Assembly (NCBI GenBank): GCA_021030905.1
Contig: JAGFMI010000002.1
Coordinates: 1,054,001-1,118,000 of the forward strand
From: Pyrenula massariospora
Lineage: Eukaryota; Ascomycota; Eurotiomycetes; Pyrenulales; Pyrenulaceae
Direction of reading: 5' to 3'
Length of the DNA stretch: 64,000 nt
A program made the translations under genes and the position numbers. Shown piece by piece: positions 43,569 to 55,128 of the stretch (the stretch's first letter is position 1; the number at the start of each line of letters is the position of its first letter). Under the pieces are notes generated by a model. The model made no database searches. It saw nothing but the letters and a program-made list of their open reading frames with translations, and was not told the origin of the DNA.

Positions 43569-46292
43569 ATGGATCCTCCGGATCCCCCCATATCCCCTTC
43601 GTCGAGCGAGGAAGGCACCTTACAGCCCCCCAAACCTCGCACGTTGCCCGATGACCTTCCCAAATCTCTTGATGACCGCCGAAATGTGCCGACGTACGCT
43701 GGAGAGACGGAGATGTACGATGCGTGGCAAGGTAAGCTTCGTGCAAGAGTTCTGACAGTGCAAGACAGCTACTGATAGCTTTCCCTTCGCTTCCTAGGCC
43801 AGTCCCAATTTCTGACCACCCCCGTCGCTGCGAAGCCTCTCGCTTTCAACCTTGACCTGGAAGAACCACCCTACGAGGAAGAAGTGTCCCGACTCGAAGA
43901 CAATGACTCTCGACTTATGGGAATGCTCGCCGCTCAAGCTGCGCATAGGGAGGAGGTCCCGGCGGGCGAGGACGAGGATGCGATCGCAGATGACCCGAAG
44001 ATGTCGGAGCAGGAGAAGAAAGATACACTGCAGAAGAGCTTGAATATGGCTGCTAGCAATGGGGATGTGGAGCGGATACAGAGGCTGGTCAATGGGAAAG
44101 CAAAAGCTTTTGTCGATGTGAACCTACCGGATGAGGAGGGGACGGTGCCGTTGATTTATGCTAGCTGTTTTGTGAGAAATGGATGAGCATTGCCCTAATT
44201 TTTGCTGACAATTAGCCAGGGTCATCAAGAAGTGGTTGCAACACTGATCGAGGCTGGGGCCTTTGTTGATAAACAAGATCGAAATCAGTGGAGCGCGCTG
44301 ATGTGGGCTATGACAAACAGACATAAAGCCATTGCGAAGACTCTACTAGACTATGGGGCCTCTCCTGATATCAAGTCGTCGTCCGGAGGCACCGCACTTG
44401 ATTTCGTCCAGCCGGGATCTGATTTTTCGCGATACCTTCACGATAATGGATATAACCTTGGGAATGCCGGCGTTGAGGAGGATTTTTACGACTCCGGATT
44501 TGCGCAAGGTAGATTCGAAGAGGAGATTGCAGAAAGCGAGATGAAGAGGCGCATGCTTATGAAAGAGAGTGCTGCCAATCTCGAAGTGGATCTTTCGACG
44601 CTGGGATTTGACGAGCAACCAGAGGTACGGACCGCTCGCAATCTATCTATAGCATGCTAAATAAGAGCGCAGTCCCCCACTGATTTGGCGGAGGACGAGG
44701 AAGAATTCATATGGGATCGCTGTATAGGAGACCAAATGTTTGTCTTCCAAGAGTCGATGCTCCCGGAGATCCTTACTTTGATCATCAATCAAATGACACC
44801 TCAACGTACCCCTTCGCAGAAGCCGGTGCCTGCAAATCTCCTATTTCTCATGGCTCGCTATGCACATTATCATATGACCGAGCCACTGCTTTCATCTCTT
44901 CTTACTGATGCAATGGACCGCATTAATGACGTGGTAGAGAAGCACCAGTGGGACATGACCATGCTTGCTTTTTGGATATCGAATGCTACCTTGCTGTTAC
45001 ATTACTTAAAGAAAGACTCGGGTCTTTCAACTGCGACAGGGAAATACCACATCGAGCTGGCCGAGCTTATCAACGAAATATTCATTCTCATTATCCGCGA
45101 TGCGGAACGGCGAATAAACAAGGTTCTCGAAGCAGCAATGCTTGACCATGAGACTATTCCTGGATTTGAAGATGTTACATTTCAGGGCGACTGGAATATC
45201 CTCAAGTCAAAACCCAAAGCGAAAGCCCCTGAGCCCCTAGAAAAGCGATTACGTCCTCCATCACCCAAACGCCGAGCCCAAATATCCCCACGCAATATTA
45301 CATCCCTTTTATCTTCTACCCTTTTCGTTCTTGACCTTTACGACGTTCATAGCATCATCACAGCCCAAATCCTTGCTCAGCTCTTCTACTGGCTTGGTGC
45401 TGAAATCTTCAACCGCATAATGACCACAAAACGTTTTCTGTCAAGAACGAAAGCGATGCAAATTCGAATGAATGTCTCCGTTCTCGAGGATTGGGCTCGA
45501 TCAAATAATCGTCAACCCGAGCATTATGAAAACGGCTCGACCGTTTCAACAGGCGAGAACACCGTCGAAGCAGCTAGAAGACACCTTGCACCAGGAACAC
45601 AGCTCCTTCAGTGGCTGCAGTGTTTCTCAAGCCTAGGCGAAGACTTTGACAGCCTTGTTGCCACCCTCCTCCAATTACAACGCCTCACTCCCGCTCAACT
45701 CATCCACGCAGCCAAAAATTATCGCCTCGAAGTCGGCGAGAAAGGCCTGCCAAAAAGCGCCATGAAATATTTGATGCAGCTAAAGAAAGGCCAAGAGACC
45801 CTCATAAAGCGACCAGTCTTGCTCACTCCAAATCCATCCTCGACGAACACACCTACCCGTAACGGTGGCGGTGGTGGCGCAAATACGCCTACTCCCACCT
45901 CCCCGAACCCACCCACCGATGGCCAGCAGCCAACCTCCCCCAATAGCCAAAATGGCACCACCGCCACCACCTCCTCCCCCATCACTACCCACCAAGCTCC
46001 TTCTACCCCCGACACCACCGCCGCAGCAACCCCTGTCCAACAACCCCAACCTCACCCGGAAACCACCCCAGACCCGAAATCCAACAACCTCCTCCTCGAC
46101 CCCTCGCTCATGCTCCCCTTCTCCCTCCCCACCAGCACCGACATGCTGATCTCGTACGGCGCGGGCATCGGCGGGCTGAACCGCGAGAGGGCGCGGAAGT
46201 ATATCCCCACCGTGCCGACGGAGGTGCTGGCTAAGCTGGGGTTGGATGGGGATGGGGATGGTGGGGGGCCGATGAGGGAGGTTAGTTGGTAG
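43569..46292 (+). CDS. Ankyrin-repeat and DIL (dilute) domain protein
   Basis: Four exons, 43569-43731, 43798-44171, 44220-44624 and 44673-46292, join in phase and give 853 aa. An acidic N-terminus leads to ankyrin repeats at about residues 150-250 (AASNGDVERIQRLVNGKAK, EEGTVPLIYASCFGHQEVV joined across intron 2, NQWSALMWAMTNRHKAIAKT, GGTALDFV). The rest is a DIL domain, with RYAHYHMTEPLLSSLLTDAM, FWISNATLLLHYLKKDS, SLLSSTLFVLDLYDVHSII and AQLFYWLGAEIFNRIM, then LLQWLQCFSSLGEDFDS. In class V myosins DIL forms the cargo-binding globular tail, but here no motor is present. This ankyrin-DIL arrangement is conserved in filamentous fungi, and a role in vesicle or cargo linkage is inference. The C-terminal ~150 residues are Pro/Thr/Asn-rich and probably disordered. 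Confidence 0.9.
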
Positions 46293-47055
46293 GTAGGGTG
46301 AGGAGGTGGGGGGTGGTGTTACTACGGCACCGATTTCGCGGGACGGGGGCAAGAGGAGATGGGAGGTTGTGGCGACGAGGATGAATGTGCATTTTTTGTT
46401 GTGAGAGCATAGGATGGGAGCTGGGTCTGGTCTGGTTTGGTTTGGGTTGGGTGTGTTTGGGATGGATACGATACGATACATACATAATGCCCTGGGTTTA
46501 ATTTAAGGGTATGTGAAGCTAGCTCGTTAAATGCTAGAATTTTTTCTTGTGGGAATGGAATGGGATGGAATACATGCAGCATGCAACATTTGTGTCTTTT
46601 TTTTCTTCCCCCTATACTCTGGAAATCATACCCCTCCTATCCTCTCCTCTCTGTGAGACTTGAATCTGAACAGAAGGGTTTTTAATCTAAGACAGAACCT
46701 TCATAATGTACTTCGGATCTGTGTTATGTACTGTACTTCAGATTTATATATGTACTGTACAACTCCCGATCGGACGTCTCTCTCGTCGTCGTCGTCCTAC
46801 TCCTCCTATCCCTGTGCTATTCGTTTAGGTAGCTATCCATTTCACCTGTTGTATTGTTTTAAATAACGAAGCTTCTGCCTCTGCTTCTCTCCCAAGCCCC
46901 TTTTCTCTTCTCTTCCATTTCCTGTTGCTCCTTCAGTCTCCCATACACCACACCCTCTCCCTTCGATCATCAGACAGATCACCGCCGCCGCCGCCGTCGC
47001 TATCGTCCGTCCCGTGCGCGCCGGTCTTTCTCCCAAGCGAGCGAGCGTTGACTCA

Positions 47056-47085
47056 ACATCACACCACATCACACCACATCACACC
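47056..47085. repeat. Three perfect copies of a 10-bp unit ACATCACACC
   Basis: Three head-to-tail copies of ACATCACACC are visible, followed by a partial unit. Confidence 0.85.
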
Positions 47086-47375
47086 ACACCACGTCGCTGC
47101 CCACGTCACACGCAGAGCAGCGCTGGATCTCATCCTGTTGTCGAAGACGCAGATTCGTGTTGTGTTGTGTCGTCGGTGCTTCGATCACGGATGAACGAAC
47201 AGCCCCAACATCTCGCTTGATGTTTCTCTCCTGGCTGACGGCCCGGCGTGGGGTGGGGTGCGGCTGTGCTAGGGGGGAGAGCGGAGCAAGGCGGTGGGAG
47301 TGGTTCCCCTGGTAAGGATGGTGGGTGGGTAGGTCGGTATGGGGCGGGGGGGGAGAGCGAGAACGCGGTTGAGAG

Positions 47376-47396
47376 GTATGTATGTATGTATGTAGG
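47376..47396. repeat. TATG microsatellite
   Basis: A (TATG)n tetranucleotide run of about four to five units ends in TGTAGG. Confidence 0.8.
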
Positions 47397-48239
47397 TAAG
47401 TGGTAGGTGGGGGTCTTGATTAAGCAACTTTGTAATACAACGCAATGCACATCGAATGGCCTGGAGAAAGGCGTTGAGACGTCTATGTGGTATACTGGTA
47501 AGTGATGTTGTTTTGTGGGCGGAGAGTTTGGGGTTTGAGACTAAGTGGGGGAATGTGGTGATGAAGGCAGGTAGTGGTGGAAGGAAATTTCAAAAATTGC
47601 AGACTCTGGAGGAGTCTTTGATTATGTGAGAAGAGAGGTGGTGTGCTGGTCGGTCTGGTTGTGTCTCAGCTGGGGAGCTATGGGGGCAGGAATACGAGAT
47701 TTAGATGATGGGCTATTGTTAAGCATCGTTTTTGGCTTGGAAGATTTGTAAAGCAGGGCTTAGGACAGCAGCGGAAGTGTTTTGCGTGGAAGATGGCTAA
47801 ACTGTATGTTTATCTAAAATTACATCAAAGTGCTTCGTTTTCCAAACCAAGATCATGTTTTACAACATTTAACTTTGAATCTCTCAGCATCTTGTTACAT
47901 GAGAGATATCCATCTCACGATTTCTCTCTCCTTCTCTTCTTCTTTTTCCACTTGACAATCAAGAGTCTGACTGCTCCTTCACTGCCCCACCCATGATGCT
48001 TCGCTACCAATTGCACACCAGGTCGATAGACATGGCGCTATATTTGAGCAGGCGAAGACTCTGAGCACCCATTTAGAAGGGGTGCTACCTGTATGATCTG
48101 CTTGGTCGAGGTGGGGTCTCGTTTCGAACTTAGTCTCAAGCTTCAATGATTGAGTGGTGAGTTGAGTTTCCACGTCGTTCTTCCCATTGATGTGAGATGT
48201 CCACGGATATCTGTCTCAAGCTTAGGAGTCATAAGTCCA

Positions 48240-48254
48240 CCCCCCCCCCCCCCG
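48240..48254. repeat. Poly-C run of 15
   Basis: An uninterrupted homopolymer of C lies just downstream (minus-strand sense) of the doubtful Pro/His-rich frame. Its length may be unreliable in the assembly. Confidence 0.8.
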
Positions 48255-48360
48255 AATTTTCCGCGCTTTCATACGGTCCTGAGTTTCTCTGTGCAAGAAT
48301 CTCTAGTCCCCCAACGGCCGTCTAGCAAAAAGTTGTCCCCCAAGCTCACGCGGAGCTAAC

Positions 48361-48858
48361 TCAAGGAGACCCATGTTGCGAGCACGCGGCACTAGGGGGC
48401 GCGGAGTGTAGATGCGGTTCTGGCCGATGTCCGCGGTGCGACAAGCAGGACGACACCGCCATGGGGAGACTGGGCGAGAAGACGGGGAATAGGATGAGTG
48501 AGTGGTGGCATTCGTGCTGGCTCGGGGGCTCCGGGTGGTTGAACGGTTTGAACGGCGTTTTGAGGTGTTGGACTGGTGGGAGGTTGTAGGGGTTTTGGAT
48601 TTGGGTTGTTGAGTGGAGATGGGCGTATGGGTGAGGCGGTTCTGGGAACGACCTTCGAGGTGGGATTGTTGTTGGGACGGAGTGGCGGAAGGGGTGTGAG
48701 GGGAGGATGTGCGATGGGAGGGGATGGGAATGGGCATAGGATTGAGGATGAGAATGTGAATGTGATGGAAGGGTGTACGGTGGTGGAGGGGGTTCCATAG
48801 GCCTGACTATTGATGACGTGTAATTGGGGAGAAAGTTTCTTCGATTTGGGTCGGCCAT
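48361..48858 (-). CDS. Doubtful Pro/His/Ser-rich ORF, possibly N-terminal part of a regulator
   Basis: A 165-codon frame starting MADPNRRNFLPNYTSSI, with an A-rich leader and a good context (GAAATGGCC). It is rich in Pro, His and Ser (PPPPPYTLPSHSHSHPQ, PFRHSVPTTIPPRRSFPEPP), as are disordered N-terminal regions of fungal transcription factors. No DNA-binding domain follows before the stop. A second minus-strand frame (to 48303) continues with coding-like sequence (NMGLLELAPRELGG), so the frame may have been broken or an intron missed. The long gene-free stretch upstream (48859-51783) would suit the long leader of a regulatory gene. I do not recognise a family and the ORF may be non-coding. 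Confidence 0.3.
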   Translation of the reverse strand: MADPNRRNFLPNYTSSIVRPMEPPPPPYTLPSHSHSHPQSYAHSHPLPSHILPSHPFRHSVPTTIPPRRSFPEPPHPYAHLHSTTQIQNPYNLPPVQHLKTPFKPFNHPEPPSQHECHHSLILFPVFSPSLPMAVSSCLSHRGHRPEPHLHSAPPSAACSQHGSP

Positions 48859-51783
48859 TTCTTTCTTTTTTGTGTTTGATGTTTTGATGTGTTAAAAATC
48901 AGGAGGTGATCTTAGTTCTGGATTCCTTTCTCTCTTGATAAAATTTCAAATGAATGATATCAGAGAGTGAATACACTCGACAAGCCCTCGTGCGAAACCT
49001 AAAAAGTTCTTGTAGAAACAAGTATAAAGAGAATCAGAAAATAGTATAGAGTCGAGGAGTTCTCCTTGAATGTATGACTCGCTGAGTATCAATGAGGGGA
49101 ATGTACCCGCCAGATTTTTGTACCAAATCAGAGGGAGTGAGCCAAACCGACGATTCTACAGAGAGATAACAGATTTATAGGGACACGATGACAATGAATT
49201 TAACCAGATATGCTGCCATACAAGGCAGATCTATGCAAAGCAACGCTCGAAAATCAACAAGGCGACGGCAACCCGGTTTCACTAGATCGGATCTGCCCGT
49301 GATAGTTCTTGCCCTGACTGATGGGATTCCGTTCTGACAGGGTGGGGGAGAAGTTACCTACTGAGACAATGGTTAGCCATTGGATGGGTCGCGTTCGGCG
49401 TTGAAACTGGTTAATGCGATTGAGGTTGCTTTGGATTGGTAGAAAGTCGGCAAGGGTAGACGAGAGACTCGCTTCAGAAGGGTTCCCATACTCGTGAGAC
49501 CTCGCCGCTCATTGGAGGGTGCGAGGGTGTACCATTGTGAAATGGGACACCCTGGAATGCCTCGTGTGAACCTGAGTGCACGATCCTCTTTTAAGGCATA
49601 AGGCTGCCCATCGCGTATGGCGTATCCACAGTGCTTAGAGGATCGTTATGGTAATGAGTAAGGTCCCGGGTTTGATCCGTCCAAAGCATTAGATCGAGGA
49701 GACTAGTGCCAAATGCTTGCATTACACAATAGGAAGTGCTGAACGAATCAATGTAATTGGAGCAAAAGACGAGCTTTGAAATCACAGACGGCAGAACGAC
49801 ACCAGAAGAAGCTACTCGTACAACTTTACGGTTTCAAGCAACGGTCAACGGGTCATGACCCACATGTCAGGAAATTAACGACCAAACTCCCAAATGAGTA
49901 AGCGCGCAACCTCTAAAAGAACCAGAACAATAACCTTCAATTTAGGCTCAAGATTTAACGAGGTCCAGGTACAAAAAAAGCGATGACACAGAGGCGCCGG
50001 CTGCCGTTGCGTTGCGTGAGCACTATGCAGAAGCCGGGAAAGCCCACTTTTAACAAATCAAAATCGATGCCTCAGACCAACAGGGGACGCTAAACTCCAA
50101 AAAGAGTTGCAAGGACAACAAATGGTGAAGCAGATTCCAGAAGGAGACCAGTGATATGGATCATTGACACTAAGCTTCAAGTTTTTCCACGTTGTTCTCC
50201 CTGGACCCACCCTATCATTGTACGATGAACACGAAACGCACCTATTAAGGGTCCTCGTCAAGGGCCGTTCTCATCATCAAGGGCAGGGTTTTGCGGCTAC
50301 CGGCGACTTTCTCCCGGATAGACAGAATCCCCAGGTGCATGACTCAAGTCTTGAAGGCAGACGGGAAATTATTGATAAAGCCGACATTCCACACGCCATG
50401 ACTCCACCCAACCCAGTGGCCTGGCTCCCGTCAGCACACCAGCGGCCGCAAAGCAGACCTCTGTGACCCGTAACCAAGACCAAACCTACCAACCCCCAAG
50501 GCAATACGCGCTACCCAATTCATCTCCATCACCCACGTTCTTTTGACGAGCAGAGGCGCCCACGTTGACGACTCTGTCACTTATCCTTTTCCGCCCCCAA
50601 GCCTCTCCGCCCCCGCGAGAACCCTCCCCCCCCGGGCCCAGCATTCGGCACTCTTGCGCCTCACTCTTTCATTAATACGGGTCTCGAAGGCAGTACGGTC
50701 ATCTGTCCTATCATGTTCTGGCCCACGGCGCTGGAACTGCATGCAATGCAATCGCCGTACACTTTGCTTTAAAATCTCACTCCGCTCGTCATTGTCTCTT
50801 CATGGCCATGCTCTACCGGCTTGATTGCTTTGCCCATCATCTTAACAACATGCCCCGCAAGACCACTTCACAGTGTTATATTTAGGCATCGACCCCTGCA
50901 CATCGGGCCGGAAGGCTCACGCAGTCTCGGTGCTCCACGGCCGACCACCCACTTTGTTATGATGTCGAGGACCAAAGTACAGATGCTGATGATTGCCCAT
51001 GCAATTGCAGAATCTAAGAGGGACTCTCCATACCAGATCCGGTGCAAGGTTAGTAATTCCATCGTGAAACGCCACTTCAAAACACAACCGTCGACCAACC
51101 AGCTAGCGCCAAGCCAACGCTGCCAACTCCTTTGCCACACTGTGCCTTTGTTCTGCCTACCCCAGATTTCTAACGAGTGACGAGTGACCGGGATGCTTTC
51201 AGTTCCTAACATGGGCGCAGACCGGCGTGTATCATGCACGCGATTGGTGCGTCGGAGTCACGAAGGGACACAGTGCCTGGAACGGGAATGGATATGGAAT
51301 CCGAGGAAGGAAAGGATTGATGATCCGGAGGAGGGGCGGGAAGGCTGAGGCTATCTAAGGTACGTATCTTACCTTCTAGGTAGGTAGCGAGGCTCGCATC
51401 TTGCGTTGCGGCTGGGTCAAGTTGGGGGTTGAGACTTTTGTAGATTGGGTGTTGTATAGATAGATGATGTTGAACTGGTAAGTCTGATTCTGCAAAGATT
51501 GGTGAGTGCGGCCGTTCGCGGGGACGTTTTCTTTATTCACTTTGTTCCTTTCTCGACAGATCACTGAAGCATTTTAATTAATTACACGTCTCTACGCCTT
51601 CCTAATCAAACTCCATCCTCTGAACTTTCCATTATCTTAATATCGACACCCTTTCTCAACTCCCTTCCTATCTCTGACCAATCTACGTTCACACCGCCTT
51701 GACGGATCTAGAATAAACAGATCAACTCTTCATATTTTCTACACCCCCATGCCTACAACTCATCACATTACCACCCCATAACA
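48859..51783. other. Gene-free stretch of 2.9 kb
   Basis: No frame longer than about 120 codons and none with family likeness. The sequence is not obviously repetitive. A tRNA-like box at about 49670 was examined and rejected. Short AGGTAGG tracts occur near 51375-51385. The right end is the leader of the secreted-protein gene. Confidence 0.4.
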
Positions 51784-52836
51784 ATGCACTTCCCTTCCCT
51801 CCCCTCTCTACCCACTCCGCTTCTCTCCCTCCTCTCCCTCGTCCTCCTCCAACCCTCCCTCGGCGCACCAACATCCCTCCTGCACCTCCACAATCCCCCC
51901 GATCCATCAGCATTCCATCCCGACCCCCCAACACAAGCAAACCAAGGCATCGGCATCGCGATCTCATTAACCCCAACCTACGGCACCATCGCCGCCAGCT
52001 TCCCCGACGGCCATGCCCTATCGATAGCTCAAATAGACGGGCGCGGCGACCGACAGGGGAGCTACGAGGCGACAATGCGACGTCTCGCCCGTCAGCAGTT
52101 CAGACACCAGGACCCCTCGCAGACGCAAACAGAAGCAGAGCACGACCCGTACCCCCAAGTCGCAGATTCCCAGCCGCTCCTCAGCGTCCAGCACCCCCGA
52201 CGCCGCGACGTTGACGTCGATGCCGCCGCAGCGATACAGCGCATGCTCAGCACGCTGGGCGACAAGGCGCGCGAGATCCTGGGCTATCCGGTGACGGACG
52301 TCGCGCTGACGTCGACTCTTGAGCTGGACGCGGCGATGCTGGACGGCGTGTATGGGCGGCTGGCGTGGCGGGATCCGCTGAGTGGTGGGGGGGCGGTCGA
52401 TGAGACGTTTGCGGCGTATGTTGGTGTGGAGGGTGCGCTGGTGCTCTCGCGGGGGGTTGTGGAGGCGGGTCAGGGCGACTCGGGATCGCGGTGGTGGAGG
52501 GAGGTGGATTTGGATCTTGGACATGATGCGCTGGTGAGAGCTGGCGCGGAGACGGATGGCTACTGGCGCAGACTCCGCGAACGGTTACGAGAGGCGTTGG
52601 CCGTGCAGCAAGATTACTCGGGCAGGAGGACTATCGTCCTGACGGGCGAGTTGGCGGGGGACGTGGCGTTCCGGCGGGAGCTGGAGCAGGAGCTCTTCAT
52701 GATGCATTTGGTCAAAAGCCAGTGCGTGCCGGAGGTTGTCGACGTGGATCCCGTCTTTGCGAGTGCCAAAGGGGCTGCGGAGCTGGCCAGGAAGGGGGTG
52801 TATAGGGTAGGCAGGCCGGAGTGGAGGGAAGCATAG
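51784..52836 (+). CDS. Secreted protein with degenerate Hsp70/actin-like fold
   Basis: One exon, 350 aa. The N-terminus is a strong signal peptide (PLLSLLSLVLLQPSLG, cleavage likely near GAP). Residues ~55-85 (GIGIAISLTPTYGTIAASFP) align by eye with the phosphate-1 loop of Hsp70/actin ATPases (GIDLGTTY...), but the catalytic Asp is absent. AIQRMLSTLGDKAREILGYP resembles the region preceding the Hsp70 VTVP block. Near the C-terminus, VDVDPVFASAKGAAELARKG resembles the Hsp70 DP.FAAARGAA segment. I infer a secreted member of the ASKHA fold that has lost nucleotide hydrolysis. Length is well below a full Hsp70 and no substrate-binding domain is present. A central stretch (~residues 105-145) is polar and probably unstructured. 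Confidence 0.7.
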   Translation: MHFPSLPSLPTPLLSLLSLVLLQPSLGAPTSLLHLHNPPDPSAFHPDPPTQANQGIGIAISLTPTYGTIAASFPDGHALSIAQIDGRGDRQGSYEATMRRLARQQFRHQDPSQTQTEAEHDPYPQVADSQPLLSVQHPRRRDVDVDAAAAIQRMLSTLGDKAREILGYPVTDVALTSTLELDAAMLDGVYGRLAWRDPLSGGGAVDETFAAYVGVEGALVLSRGVVEAGQGDSGSRWWREVDLDLGHDALVRAGAETDGYWRRLRERLREALAVQQDYSGRRTIVLTGELAGDVAFRRELEQELFMMHLVKSQCVPEVVDVDPVFASAKGAAELARKGVYRVGRPEWREA

Positions 52837-53720
52837 ACTTTGCATGTGCATGTTACGACAGCGAATAATGTTTATGATACCCCTTTTTTCATCCCGTCAT
52901 TGCTACGATGTTTCCAACGTACCTTCTTCACGATTCGGAGTCCTTGGTCTCATCTCAACGCATAGCATAGAGATCTCCTGTAAGCCACTGCGATGCCCAA
53001 AGCCGCTGCACAACACACCAAACACCTATCATACCATCAACTTCCCCCTGACCACAAGTAAACCCAATCCATCCCCTTCCAGCCGCAACCCCTCCAATCC
53101 CCCCAAAGAATCAGCAGCCCCCTATCCCCTTCCCCCTTTTTCCTCCCACCTCCCCCCTTATCCCCAACTCCCAACACTAAAACCATCCTCCCCCTCCTCT
53201 CCCTCTCTCTCTCTTAGGCCAAAACGCCACCAAATCCCCCCCCCCGTAGTTCCTATCACAAGGGCCATCGGACGCCATCGCCTCGGTTTTCCCCGTCGCT
53301 GATTCGTGGGGGTTTCCCTGAAGGATCACATGGGCTCACGGGGAGGATTAAGTCGTAAAAGGGGGGAAAGAGGAGGTGATTCCCTTTCTAAGTGGTTGAG
53401 AGGGCGATTGGGTGTGGGTGGATGGATGGATGGATGGATAGGTGTATTTAGGATGCACGATATTGTGTAAGAACGGGATGCTTCGAGCTGAATTGTATTG
53501 TCGAAGACTTCACCGGAGATTGGGGATTACAGGTAGGACTCCGTTCTATGTTTCAACGGTGTACACAATCTCCGAGCTCTGACCCATTGGTGGGCAAAAT
53601 GGTAGACAGCTGCCCCGAGATGACAAACACAACGGCCAAAAGGGGCACGCAGATGCAGTGCTGGACGATCCTCTCAAGACCAGGCCAAGGCGAATTCGCC
53701 TTCCATCCCAAACCCCCCCC
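52837..53720. other. Convergent spacer with polypyrimidine tract
   Basis: An 880-bp spacer between two convergent genes. About 53040-53215 is almost all C and T on the plus strand, and GGAT repeats lie near 53419-53440. No gene is seen. Confidence 0.45.
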
Positions 53721-55128
53721 TCACCTCCCGCAAGACCGAAACCCAGCCCCAGCGTACACCGCCCCAACCCCCCTACTCCCCAACTCATCCTCAATATCCA
53801 TCAACCGATTATACTTGACCACCCTCTCCCCCCGACACGGACTCCCACTCTTCAAATGCCCACACCCCAACCCGACCGCCAAATCCGCGATGAAATCGTC
53901 CGTCGTCTCCCCGCTGCGGTGGCTCACAAATACCCCCCAGCCCAGCTCGTACCCGCGCCGCGCCGCGGCCACCGCCTCGCTGACCGTACCGATCTGGTTG
54001 GGCTTGAGCAGGAGCGCGTTGCACGCGCGGCGCCGGCGGGCCTCGTCGATGCGCGCGAGGTTGGTGGCCAGGAGGTCGTCGCCGACGAGCTCGACCGGGC
54101 AGGGGGTGGTGGGGTCCGCGTTGAAACGGGTCCAGGCGGCCCAGTCGTCTTGGGCGAAGGGGTCTTCGAGGAGGGAGATCGGGTAGGTTGAGATCAGGTC
54201 GCGGTAGAGATTGGACAGCTGGTCTGGAGAAAGGGGATGGGGATGCTCCCATTTCATGCCGAGGTCGTAGGACCGGCCTTCTGCTGAGAAGAACTCCGAG
54301 CTGGCGGGGTCGATGCCGATGCGCAATTTGCCCTCGTGTCCTGCCGCGGATATCGCTTCGACAAGCAGATCCAACGCCTCATGGGGTTGTGATATTGGAG
54401 GTGCAAAGCCCCCTTCGTCGCCGATGCCGGTCGCTGATCTTCCAAATTTCTTTTCAATCGTGGTCTTCAGTTGCGTGTAGACCTCAGCGCCCATTTGAAC
54501 GGCTTGCGACATAGAAGAAGCACCAGCTGGTGCGATCATAAATTCTTGAAACGCCATTCTGTTACCGGAATGAACGCCTCCGTTTAGTACGTTGAAGAAG
54601 GGAACAGGAAGTGTGAAGCTCGATGTTGGTTGTCCGGCTTTTTCGGCGAGGAATTCGTACAGCGGAAGTCGCTGTGCAGCTTGAGGTCAGCAGAACGCCA
54701 ACGTGAAAGTGAATATAGAATTTTGAGTGTTGTAATTTTACCTGAGTAGCGGCGCTCGCCCTGGCGCAGGCCATGCTGACAGCTAATATCGCATTTGCTC
54801 CCAATCGGCTTTTATCCTCCGTCCCATCCAATTCACTCATAAACCGATCAATCTCCCTCAGGTCCGTGGCGATGTCAAATTTCTTCTGCATTAGAGCAGG
54901 CCCAATGATTGCTTGAACGTTGTGTACGGCTTTTGTAACACCGTTACCATGGTAGGCGTTCTTGTCACCGTCACGTAGCTCAATGGCCTCATAATCGCCC
55001 CTGGAAGCTCCTGACGGAACTATGGCAGAGAAGGTCCCTTCAGAAGTGGTGACACGTGCTTGAACAGTCGGTTTCCCTCTCGAATCTAGCCGTTGCGCTG
55101 CGGACACTGCTTGAATTAAAGAGGGCAT
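53721..55128 (-). CDS. Divergent enolase paralog
   Basis: Two exons, 55128-54742 and 54671-53721 (70-nt intron), give 445 aa. Enolase converts 2-phosphoglycerate to phosphoenolpyruvate. All key residues expected from yeast enolase are present in context: SGAS loop Ser, GGVHSGN His, MAFQEF Glu, GDEGG Glu, GIDPASSEF Asp, LLEDPF Glu, VGDDLLATN Asp, [10 protein letters not shown] Lys, VSHRSGET His and LKSGSP Lys. It differs from glycolytic enolases at many surface positions. The mobile loop reads GASRGDYEA rather than GASTGxxEA, and the sequence ends without the usual tail. It is more likely an accessory enolase than the housekeeping copy, which should lie elsewhere. It lies just downstream of the minus-strand amidase, 428 bp apart and on the same strand. 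Any metabolic link is speculative. Confidence 0.88.

Larger units (their letters stand above)
46293..48360. other. Gene-poor stretch with simple repeats
   Basis: A 2.1-kb stretch after the DIL gene. It is rich in simple sequence: CGT/CGC triplet tracts (about 46785-46797 and 46982-46999), a 10-bp tandem repeat, a TATG microsatellite and a poly-C run. No gene is supported on either strand. Confidence 0.45.

Noticed and set aside
49600-49700. tRNA-like B-box (GGGTTTGATCC)
   Set aside because: The flanking bases do not form a T-arm or acceptor stem, and no matching A-box with cloverleaf pairing was found.
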